Below the pieces are notes generated by a model. That model ran no database searches, had not been told where the DNA came from, and saw only the letters and a list, made by a program, of their open reading frames with translations. Source: Rhodospirillales bacterium (lineage in GTDB: Bacteria; Pseudomonadota; Alphaproteobacteria; Acetobacterales; Acetobacteraceae). Taken from it: a stretch of DNA of 33,560 bases. Within the stretch, counting starts at the first letter, position 1. Every line of letters starts with the position of its first letter. The DNA lies in NCBI GenBank assembly GCA_947447625.1, contig CANFKS010000043.1:1-33560 (forward strand), written 5' to 3'. This document shows, in pieces, positions 25,798 to 33,560 of the stretch. The translations under genes and the position numbers were made by a program.

Positions 25798-27654
25798 CTA
25801 GCTCCGCCCCGCCACACGCGGCGGCGCCTCGTTGCGCCGTGCCGGATCGCGCCGCAGGACATCCTGCATGATATCCCGCGCAATCGGCGCCGCCGTGGCC
25901 GACCCCGCATTGCCATGCTCCACCACCAGCGCCAGCGCATAGCGTGGCGCATCATGCGGCGCAAACCCGACAAACAACGCGTGCGGCCGCAACTCCCACG
26001 GCAGGTTCTCGGACTTGAAGCCCTTCTCCCGCTGCTCGCGGGTCACGTTTCTGACCTGCACCGAGCCTGTCTTGCCCGACATCTGCACGCCCGGAATGTC
26101 GAGCCTGGCCACCGTTGCGGTGCCCTGCTGCTCATTGACCACCGCCCACATCCCGTCCCTGATCTGCGACAACAGCCGCTCCGGCAACCCGATCGAAGGC
26201 CAATCCTCCGCCCGCGCCCCCGCCCCCGCCATGCCCCCGATGGCGCGCGTCAAATGTGGCTCGACAGCCCGCCCCGTCGCCAGCCGCGCCGTCATTGTCG
26301 CCAGCGCCAGCGGGCTCAACTGGATGTAGCCCTGCCCAATCCCGCACACGATCGTATCGCCGATATTCCACGCCTTGCCCTGCGACGCCCGCCACGCCCG
26401 GGTCGGCACAAATCCCTGCCGAGTCCCCGGCAAATCCACCGCCAGTTTCGTGCCAAGCCCGAACCGGCTCGACATGGCCGCGATCTTGTCGATCCCCGTC
26501 CGCCGCGCAACCTCATAGAAATACACGTCGCAACTGTTCTTCAGCGCCCCCCGCAGGTCCACGTTGCCATGCCCGCCCTTGCTCCAGCAGTGATACCGCC
26601 GGTCTCCGAAATCCATGTAGCCCGGGCAATTCACCCGGTCATTGACCGTCACCGCCTTGGCTTCCAGCCCCGCCAGCGCCACCACCATCTTGAACGTGGA
26701 CCCCGGCGCATACAGCCCCGATGCCGCCTTGTTGATCAGCGGCGCCCGCCGGTTGTTCGTCCACTCCACCCATTGCGCCTGCGACACCCCCGAGTTGAAC
26801 AGGCTCGGATCGAATGACGGGTTGGTCGCCATGGCGAGCACCTCGCCGTTGCGCGCATCCAACACCACCGCCGACGCGCTCTCATCCCCCAGCCGCCCCA
26901 GCACGCTGGCCTGCAACTCCGCATCGATCGTCAGCGTCACATCCCGCCCCTGCGTTCCCTCCTGGCGATCCAACTCGCGGATCACCCGCCCCACCGCATT
27001 CACCTCAAGCTGTACCGCCCCCGCCCGGCCCCGCAACACCTCGTCATGCGTCCGCTCCATCCCCCCCCGGCCCACCCGCATGCCCGGCAGGGCCAGCATC
27101 GTATCCCCCGCCACATCCGCCTCGTTCGGCGGCGCCACATAGCCGATGATATGCGCCATCTGGGGCCCCAGCGGATACTGCCGCGTGGTCCCCACATCCA
27201 CCAGCACCCCCGGCAACTCCGGCGCATTGACCTCGATCCGCGCCATTTCCTCCCAGCTCAGAAACTCCCGCAACACCACGGGAATGAACCGCCGATGCCG
27301 CCGCAACTCCCGCTCGATCCGGTTGCGCTCCGCATCCGTCAGAGGGATGAACCGCGCGAACGCCTCCACCGACGCCGATGCATCCGCCGCCTGCTCCGCG
27401 ATCAACAAGGCCCGCCAGTTTTGCCGATTGCCTGCAATCACCGCGCCAAACCGGTCCAGCAGGCGCCCCCGCGGCGGTGCGATCAGCCGCGACGATATCC
27501 GGTTCGCCTCCGCCAACGTCGAATACCGCGCGCCCTCCTCGACCTGCACCTGATAAAGCCGGCTGCCCAGCCACCCCAGCCCCGCAAGCTGCGCCCCCCC
27601 GATCAGCAAAGCCCGCCGCGTAAAAACCCCGTTTCGCTTGCCCTCCCGCCTCAT
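25798..27654 (-). CDS. mrdA: Penicillin-binding protein 2 (elongation transpeptidase)
   Basis: The 618-residue protein has one N-terminal anchor (ALLIGGAQLAGLGWLG), a dimerisation/pedestal region with APPRGRLLDRFGAV, and a C-terminal transpeptidase domain. Active-site motifs are SxxK at Ser319-Lys322 (PGSTFKM), SCD at 374-376 and KTG at 528-530. PBP2 crosslinks new peptidoglycan made by RodA within the elongasome and is the target of mecillinam. The start overlaps the mreD stop by four bases (ATGA), so translation is likely coupled. Confidence 0.97.
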   Translation of the reverse strand: MRREGKRNGVFTRRALLIGGAQLAGLGWLGSRLYQVQVEEGARYSTLAEANRISSRLIAPPRGRLLDRFGAVIAGNRQNWRALLIAEQAADASASVEAFARFIPLTDAERNRIERELRRHRRFIPVVLREFLSWEEMARIEVNAPELPGVLVDVGTTRQYPLGPQMAHIIGYVAPPNEADVAGDTMLALPGMRVGRGGMERTHDEVLRGRAGAVQLEVNAVGRVIRELDRQEGTQGRDVTLTIDAELQASVLGRLGDESASAVVLDARNGEVLAMATNPSFDPSLFNSGVSQAQWVEWTNNRRAPLINKAASGLYAPGSTFKMVVALAGLEAKAVTVNDRVNCPGYMDFGDRRYHCWSKGGHGNVDLRGALKNSCDVYFYEVARRTGIDKIAAMSSRFGLGTKLAVDLPGTRQGFVPTRAWRASQGKAWNIGDTIVCGIGQGYIQLSPLALATMTARLATGRAVEPHLTRAIGGMAGAGARAEDWPSIGLPERLLSQIRDGMWAVVNEQQGTATVARLDIPGVQMSGKTGSVQVRNVTREQREKGFKSENLPWELRPHALFVGFAPHDAPRYALALVVEHGNAGSATAAPIARDIMQDVLRRDPARRNEAPPRVAGRS

Positions 27655-28199
27655 GTCCCATCAGCCTGGCCGAGCGACTGATGCGCCCGCGTCAGCAACA
27701 CCGCCAGCAGCGGATACAACCCGCCCGCCAGCGCCGCCTGGAACAGCACCGGCCACGGCGGCAACAGTGCCAACACCAACACGCAGGTCATCAGCCACTG
27801 CATCAGCGCCGCCCCCATCGCGACCACCACGAAGGCCAGCCAAACCAGGAAAAACCCCTGCCGCGTCAGAAACCGCCGCCACAGCATCGCCACCCCATGC
27901 GTCGACAGCAGGCTCAACACATTCACCCCGATCGGCGCAAACCCCAGCAGATCGACCAGCAGCCCGATCAAAAACACCTGCGGCGGCGCCATGCTCGATG
28001 GACGAAACAACGACCAGAAAAACACGCAGGCCAAGGACGTCGCCACCAGCAACTGCGCCTGCCCCGGCAACCCCAACGGCGCCGCCCCCAGCAACAGCAA
28101 CAAAACAGTCGCAGCGGCCGGGAAACTATACCGCGCGAACCCGTCCAACCGCAGCAAGATGTTCTGCCGCGGCCGGATCCCTGGCAGCCTGTCGCTCAT
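27651..28199 (-). CDS. mreD: Rod-shape-determining membrane protein MreD
   Basis: The 182-residue protein is very hydrophobic, with five to six membrane segments and an N-terminal cytoplasmic piece. It is recognised by size, membrane pattern and the central VFLIGLLVDLLGFAPIGVNVL segment with the conserved Gly-Leu-Asp spacing. MreD connects MreC with the RodA/PBP2 complex. Its ATG overlaps the mreC stop (TGATG) and its stop overlaps the mrdA start. Confidence 0.92.
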   Translation of the reverse strand: MSDRLPGIRPRQNILLRLDGFARYSFPAAATVLLLLLGAAPLGLPGQAQLLVATSLACVFFWSLFRPSSMAPPQVFLIGLLVDLLGFAPIGVNVLSLLSTHGVAMLWRRFLTRQGFFLVWLAFVVVAMGAALMQWLMTCVLVLALLPPWPVLFQAALAGGLYPLLAVLLTRAHQSLGQADGT

Positions 28200-29059
28200 C
28201 AGCGCCTGCGCTCGGCCGCCCGATTCGGCGACTCCGGCGCCAAGGCGCCCCGCAACCCGTAATCGAACAGCCGCACCACCTCCAACCGATCAAGCCGCGC
28301 CTCGGGCTGCACCTCCGGCACATTGCTCGCCGTGAACCGCACCGTCCCCACCGGCAGGCCAGCCGGAAACGCGTTGGCCTCCGCCGAGGTCACGATCCGC
28401 TCGCCCTCGGCCGGCTGCACGCCCTCGGGCCAATGCAGCAAGCGCGGCCGCGGCCCATTCGTCCCCACCAGCATCGCCCGCGCCCGGCTCTGCTCCATCA
28501 CCACCGGAATCCGGCTGTTGATATCCGTCAGCAGCAACACCCGCGCACTCCGCGTTCCCACCTCCGTCACCCGCCCGACCAGGCCACGATCATCCAGCGC
28601 AATCTGCCCCTTCATGATCCCATGGTTCGGCCCCAGCGACAGCAGCACCGCGCGCGCATAAACCCCGCCCGCATCCGCCACCACGCGCGATGTCACATAA
28701 CTCGGCGTCGGATCCGGCACCCAGCGCAAATTGGCCTTCAACAGCGCATTTTCGGCGTCCAGCGTCATCGCCACCGCCTGCCACTTGCGCAGCCGCTCGT
28801 TCTCCTCGCGCAATCGCGCATTGTCGGAAAACAACGTCAGCATGTGCTGCATGTTGTCGATCGTCGCGCGCACGCTCGACAGCGGCGCCGCCAGCACACC
28901 ATAAATCGGCGCCAGCGCATCCGACACCGCCATCCGCGCGCGCTCAGCCAGCAGCGCATCGGCCTTGCCGAGCAGCATCAATCCGAACGCCGCGGCCATC
29001 AGCACCGGAAGCGTGAGCTTCGAAAGTGCCTGCCGCACCGGGATGGACAGCCGAATCAC
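28199..29059 (-). CDS. mreC: Rod-shape-determining protein MreC
   Basis: The 286-residue protein has one membrane helix near the N-terminus (LTLPVLMAAAFGLMLL), a coiled coil at about 60-105 (NARLREENERLRKW), and a two-barrel periplasmic part with GPNHGIMKGQIAL, GLVGRVTEVG and LLTDINSRIPVV, which are standard MreC motifs. It organises the elongasome by binding PBP2 in the periplasm. The C-terminus ends in a short Arg/Glu-rich tail. It lies 82 bases behind mreB. Confidence 0.94.
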   Translation of the reverse strand: MIRLSIPVRQALSKLTLPVLMAAAFGLMLLGKADALLAERARMAVSDALAPIYGVLAAPLSSVRATIDNMQHMLTLFSDNARLREENERLRKWQAVAMTLDAENALLKANLRWVPDPTPSYVTSRVVADAGGVYARAVLLSLGPNHGIMKGQIALDDRGLVGRVTEVGTRSARVLLLTDINSRIPVVMEQSRARAMLVGTNGPRPRLLHWPEGVQPAEGERIVTSAEANAFPAGLPVGTVRFTASNVPEVQPEARLDRLEVVRLFDYGLRGALAPESPNRAAERRR

Positions 29060-29141
29060 GACCCGACCCTACCTCCGCCGCCAGATTGCCATTGGACGCA
29101 CATGCGCCCGATCACGCAAGTGTGCAGACGCCGCCCCGATA

Positions 29142-30239
<1,098 letters not shown>

Positions 30240-30261
30240 TTAACCCCGCCTGCCCCCGCGA

Positions 30262-30282
30262 GCAAGGGGCATCACCCCTTGC
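30262..30282 (-). terminator. Hairpin at the end of the DMT permease gene
   Basis: A perfect 8-bp stem (GCAAGGGG and CCCCTTGC) with a 5-base loop spans the stop codon of the permease gene. There is no U-tract, so it may only attenuate read-through into mreB. Confidence 0.35.
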
Positions 30283-31171
30283 GCAACACCATCGCCGCCG
30301 CTGCAAGCATGAGTGCCATGCCGCCAGCCTCCACCAGGTCCACCTGCTCCCCCAGTATCGCCATCCCCGCCGCGACCGATATCACTGGGGAAATAAAGGC
30401 ATAGGTCCCCGTCGTGCTCGCCCCCCAGTCGCGCACCAGAATAAAGTAGATCGTCGTCGCGCCGAGCGATCCGGCAAACACCATGAAGGTCCATGCGAGC
30501 CAGGCATGCAGCCCCCAATCGCCCGTCAACACCGGCCCCACCCCCGGCTCCACCGCAATCGAAATCACCAGCAGCGTCAGCCCCCCCATCAAATTCGTGC
30601 TCGCCGCCAACACCGCCGGCGGCACCGTCCGCATCAACGGCCGCGACAGCACCGAGCCCAGGCAATAGCTCAAATTGCCGATGATGATGCCCAGCGCCCC
30701 CAGCCCCTCCATCAGATCAAGCTTGTCCTGCGCGATCTTCGGCCCAAACAGCAACACCATCCCCGCCACACCCACCCCAATCGCCGCCCCCTGCCGCCGG
30801 TTGAACCGCTCCTGCCCCATCGCCACCGAAAACCCAAGCAACGCCAGCGGCGTCAACGCCGAACTCAACACCGATGCCAGGCCGCTGCTCACATAGCGCA
30901 ACCCGTACAACATAATGAAAACATTGATCGTGATCAGGATCTGCGACAACCAGAACAACCGCGGGATCAACCGCCACGCCACCCGCACCGGCTCTCCCGT
31001 AAAATACCGCCACAGCAAAAACGCCGCCCCCGCGAACGTCCACCGGGTCCCAGAAAAAAACCCGGGCGGCACATCCGTCACCCCGATCTTCATCGCAACC
31101 CAGTTCACGCCCCACACGAAGCACAAAAAGGCGAACAGCAAACGCTGTCGCGCGAGAACGGAAAGGGGCAT
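30272..31171 (-). CDS. DMT-superfamily permease (EamA type)
   Basis: The start at 31171 (MPLSVLARQRLLFAFLCFVWG) is the normal EamA N-terminus; a much longer in-frame opening to 32776 is antisense to the next gene and has no family support. The 299-residue protein has ten predicted membrane segments in two repeated EamA halves, with WGVNWVAMKIG in the first and AYAFISPV-like TYAFISPVISVAAGM near the end of the second. Such exporters move amino acids, metabolites or drugs; the substrate cannot be predicted. It is followed on the same strand by mreB. Confidence 0.9.
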   Translation of the reverse strand: MPLSVLARQRLLFAFLCFVWGVNWVAMKIGVTDVPPGFFSGTRWTFAGAAFLLWRYFTGEPVRVAWRLIPRLFWLSQILITINVFIMLYGLRYVSSGLASVLSSALTPLALLGFSVAMGQERFNRRQGAAIGVGVAGMVLLFGPKIAQDKLDLMEGLGALGIIIGNLSYCLGSVLSRPLMRTVPPAVLAASTNLMGGLTLLVISIAVEPGVGPVLTGDWGLHAWLAWTFMVFAGSLGATTIYFILVRDWGASTTGTYAFISPVISVAAGMAILGEQVDLVEAGGMALMLAAAAMVLRKG

Positions 31172-31289
31172 CGACCAGCCGAACGAGGTTGCACACCCAC
31201 CATACCCAGTCCCGCCCACCCTGTCCCAGCCACCGGCGCGTCCCAGCCCCGCATGCCCGGCGGCGAACCCCCTCTCGCCCCACCGCGCT

Positions 31290-31387
31290 AGAGCCTGATG
31301 ATTTTTGGTGGGATCACCAAAAATCATCAGGCGATCAAACAAAGAGTGAGAGCGGGATGCCTTCGCAATCAGAAGGCATCCCGCTCT
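31290..31387. repeat. Two-hairpin palindromic repeat, copy 2
   Basis: Hairpin A has perfect 18-bp arms (31293-31310 and 31315-31332) with a 4-base loop, preceded by AGA. A linker of 16 bases (GATCAAACAAAGAGTG) follows, then hairpin B with perfect 16-bp arms (31349-31364 and 31372-31387, AGAGCGGGATGCC...) and a 7-base loop. Layout and sequence match the copy at 10824-10925: both open AGAGCCTGATG, carry a CAAACAAA-type linker and then AGAGC.GGG.TGCC. It lies in the 318-base gap between the divergent permease and luciferase-like genes; the rest of that gap shows nothing else. Confidence 0.88.
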
Positions 31388-31489
31388 AAACCCGCGCAGC
31401 ACACCGCAAATCGCCCGACAAACCGTGAATCTTGCGCCGCAAATCAAAACCGGTATGCAGGTCTCCACCAGATACAGGAGATCTCCATC

Positions 31490-32560
31490 ATGCAATTCGG
31501 CATCGCCCTCGCCACCGACGCGGACGCCTGGAAAACCGTCGCCCGCGCCGAAACCCTCGGCTTCAGCCACGCCTGGTTCTACGACACCCAGATGCTGAGT
31601 GCGGACTGCTTCGTCGCCATGGGCGCCGCCGCCGTCAAAACCGGGCGAATCCGCCTCGGCACCGGCGTCCTCATCCCCTCCAACCGCATCGCCGCCGTCA
31701 CCGCCAACGCGTTCGTATCCCTCAATAAACTCGCCCCCGGCCGCATCGATTTCGGCGTCGGCACCGGCTTCACCGGCCGTCGCGCCATGGGCCTTGGCGC
31801 CATCAAGCTCGCCGCAATGAGCGAATACATCCGCGTCGTCACCGCCCTCATGCGCGGCGAAATGGTCGAAACCACCATCGAGGGCGAGCGCCGCAAAATC
31901 CGCTTCCTCAACCCCGAACTCGGCCTCATCAACACCACCGATCCCGTCGCCCTGCACGTCTCCGCCTACGGCCCCAAGGCCATGGCCCTCACCGCCCAAC
32001 TCGGCGCCGGTTGGATCAACTTCGTGGGCGACGAGGCCTCCGGCGCCCGCGCCATGTCCGCCATGCAATCCGCCTGGCAAACCGCCGGCCACGCCCCCGC
32101 CGCCCTCGGCGCCGTCGCCTTCGCCCTCGGCTGCGTTCTCCAGCCCGGCGAAGCCCTCGACTCGCCCCGCGCCATCGCCCAATCCGGCCCCCGCGCCGCC
32201 GTCCTGCTTCATCGCGCCGCCGACGAAGCCCTCTTCGGCCTGCCCAACACCTCCCCGATCCCCCCCGAACTCGCAGCCGAATGCGCCGGCTACGTCGAAC
32301 GCGCCCGCAGCTTCCAGCCCGCCGACGCCCCCTGGATCGAAAACCACCGCGGCCACCTCATGGTCGTCAAGGACGAGGAACGCCCCTTCATCACCCCCGA
32401 ACTCATCCGCCGCACCACCTTCACCGGCACCGCCGACGCCCTCCTCCCCCGCATCGCCGCCTTGCGCGACGCCGGCTACACCCAATTCACCATCCAACTC
32501 ACCCCCGGCCAGGAATCCGCCATCGAGGATTGGGCCGCCATCATGCGCGCCTTCAAATAA
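31490..32560 (+). CDS. Luciferase-like (LLM class) flavin- or F420-dependent oxidoreductase
   Basis: The ATG at 31490 has AGGAG 9 bases upstream. The 356-residue TIM-barrel protein shows family motifs: GFSHAWFYDTQML, IRLGTGVLIPSNRI, PGRIDFGVGTGFTGRRAMG and HVSAYGPKAMALTAQLGAGWI. Length and pattern match the LLM class, which uses F420 or reduced FMN. Whether this organism makes F420 cannot be judged here, so the cofactor is open. It is a single gene; the substrate is unknown. Confidence 0.88.
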   Translation: MQFGIALATDADAWKTVARAETLGFSHAWFYDTQMLSADCFVAMGAAAVKTGRIRLGTGVLIPSNRIAAVTANAFVSLNKLAPGRIDFGVGTGFTGRRAMGLGAIKLAAMSEYIRVVTALMRGEMVETTIEGERRKIRFLNPELGLINTTDPVALHVSAYGPKAMALTAQLGAGWINFVGDEASGARAMSAMQSAWQTAGHAPAALGAVAFALGCVLQPGEALDSPRAIAQSGPRAAVLLHRAADEALFGLPNTSPIPPELAAECAGYVERARSFQPADAPWIENHRGHLMVVKDEERPFITPELIRRTTFTGTADALLPRIAALRDAGYTQFTIQLTPGQESAIEDWAAIMRAFK

Positions 32561-32576
32561 GCGCCAACCGGCCGCC

Positions 32577-33248
32577 TCACTCCCGCCGCAACACCCGGTC
32601 ATGCAGAAACCCGCCAATCCCGCCCGACTTGAACCGGGCGGTGATTGCCTCCGCATCATACCCTGTCCGCACCCAGTCGAGGAATCCCATGCGTCCCTCG
32701 CCCTCGGTTTCAAACCGCAACAAAACCGCATCCAGCACCCCGGCCCGAGAGCCGCGCAGATGCCCATGCCGCACACTCAACTGACCCAGCGCCACCGCAA
32801 CCGCCGCCCCCTCCAGCAGCAAAAACACCGCCGCCGCAAACCCCGCCCGATCCGCGCCTGACTTGCAATGCACCAGCGCCGGCTTCGGCGCCGCCAGCAG
32901 CGCCGCCGCCAAGGCCAACACCGTCTCCCGCGCCGGCGCCCGCCCGCTCGACAGCGCCATATCGATGAACGCCATCCCCAGCCGCCCCGCCTGCTCGCGC
33001 GACAACGCGTCCGACCCGCTCCGCGTCGCCCCGCGCAGATTGATCACGCTCTTCAGCCCAACCCGCCGCCGCGCCCGCGCCAGCCGCCCCGGCGTCGGAT
33101 GGTTCGCCCGATACAGCACGCCCGGCACCACCACCCCCCAATTCCCCCACGCCAGACGCAACACCGCATGATCGACAAACAAACTATCGACCCACGCCAA
33201 CAACCGCCCATGCCGCGCCTTCAGATCACCGGGGAAGATCGACTCCAC
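32577..33248 (-). CDS. Tyrosine/dual-specificity protein phosphatase-like protein
   Basis: The 223-residue protein has the CX5R active site in VHCKSGADRAG (Cys128, Arg134), preceded by VINLRG and a DMALSSGRAP segment typical of bacterial tyrosine phosphatases of the DSP/Siw14-like type. The start is a GTG at 33248, 3 bases after the b561 stop at 33252; there is no in-frame ATG near the N-terminus, so coupled translation is likely. An upstream VLYRANHPTPGRL segment is typical of this group. Substrate is unknown and may be a phosphoprotein or an inositol-type phosphate. Confidence 0.85.
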   Translation of the reverse strand: MESIFPGDLKARHGRLLAWVDSLFVDHAVLRLAWGNWGVVVPGVLYRANHPTPGRLARARRRVGLKSVINLRGATRSGSDALSREQAGRLGMAFIDMALSSGRAPARETVLALAAALLAAPKPALVHCKSGADRAGFAAAVFLLLEGAAVAVALGQLSVRHGHLRGSRAGVLDAVLLRFETEGEGRMGFLDWVRTGYDAEAITARFKSGGIGGFLHDRVLRRE

Positions 33249-33251
33249 GGG

Positions 33252-33560
33252 TCAGCGCGCCGGCATCATGCGCCGCAACAGCCCGTCACGCAGCACATAC
33301 TGATGAAACAGCGCCATCGCCGCATGCCCCAACGCCACGACCAACACCGCATTGGCGGCCAATTCATGCACCGCGCCAATCGTCCGCCGCAGCGCCCGAT
33401 CCGCCGGCGCCAGCCCCGCCAGGCTGAAAAACCCGAACAGACCATCCCCTCGCACCCACGCATTGCTCATCCCCGCCAGGATCGCTGCGCCCATGAGCAC
33501 ATAAAGCCCCAGATGCCCGATCCGCGCCGCCCGATTCAGCCACCCCGCCCCCTCCGGCGG
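33252..33560 (-). CDS. Cytochrome b561 family protein, 5' part outside the window
   Basis: Only the last 102 codons are inside; the frame is open to the window end. Visible motifs are ARIGHLGLYVLMGAAILAGM, VHELAANAVLVVALGHAAMAL and FHQYVLRDGLLRRMMP, the C-terminal half of bacterial cytochrome b561 (COG3038). The His residues in HLGLY, VHE and GHAAMALFHQY are probable haem ligands. The family moves electrons across the inner membrane, for example from quinol to superoxide or to a partner. It overlaps or abuts the phosphatase gene. Confidence 0.85.
   Translation of the reverse strand, partial: PPEGAGWLNRAARIGHLGLYVLMGAAILAGMSNAWVRGDGLFGFFSLAGLAPADRALRRTIGAVHELAANAVLVVALGHAAMALFHQYVLRDGLLRRMMPAR

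Noticed and set aside
24790-26817. Long plus-strand open frame opposite rodA and mrdA
   Set aside because: It is low-complexity His/Pro/Arg/Gln and spans two real genes and their gap.
31172-32776. N-terminal extension of the DMT permease by 535 codons
   Set aside because: It runs antisense through the luciferase-like gene and the palindromic repeat and is Gly/Asp/Glu-rich; EamA proteins are about 300 residues.

Overview
The window reads as a high-GC alphaproteobacterial chromosome. The evidence is a mreB-mreC-mreD-mrdA-rodA rod-shape cluster, a thrS-infC pair, a fold-III ornithine-type decarboxylase, and proteins typical of Rhodospirillales/Acetobacterales. The family-level placement is an impression, not a demonstrated fact. 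By eye, GC is in the low-to-mid 50s % over the first 7.3 kb and in the upper 60s % from about 11 kb onward, so the left part looks acquired.

Region 1 (16-7304) is a tight run of eight plus-strand genes closed by a strong intrinsic terminator. Seven products have clear signal peptides and the first has a weak hydrophobic N-terminus. None looks like an enzyme, transporter or regulator. One protein has a CsgG/LpoB-like domain followed by a FlgT_C-like domain. Others look like LPP20/FlgT-type domains, and a small one looks like YcfL (DUF1425). The locus resembles a periplasmic or outer-membrane assembly system and is the best candidate for something undescribed.

Region 2 (7370-10925) is a graveyard of mobile DNA around two intact tRNA genes, tRNA-Ser(CGA) and tRNA-Thr(GGT). 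It holds the end of an IS66-family element, the tail of a large serine recombinase, two related IS630 remnants, the tail of a type I restriction HsdR subunit and a frameshifted SRAP gene. It probably marks the edge of a genomic island.

Region 3 (10925-20119) is ordinary chromosome: a C69/secernin-type peptidase, an ornithine-type decarboxylase, a class III CoA-transferase, infC (which apparently starts at AUA), thrS, an enoyl-thioester-reductase-like MDR protein and a YcbL-type metallo-hydrolase.

Region 4 (20141-31171, all minus strand) carries an AcrAB-type RND efflux pair, the elongation and cell-shape cluster (mreB, mreC, mreD, mrdA, rodA in transcription order) and a DMT permease. Region 5 (31290-33560) has a luciferase-like oxidoreductase on the plus strand, then a cytochrome b561 (cut by the window end) and a tyrosine phosphatase on the minus strand.

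A two-hairpin palindromic repeat occurs twice, at 10824-10925 and 31290-31387, and looks like a dispersed element family of this genome. No rRNA genes and no CRISPR array were seen.
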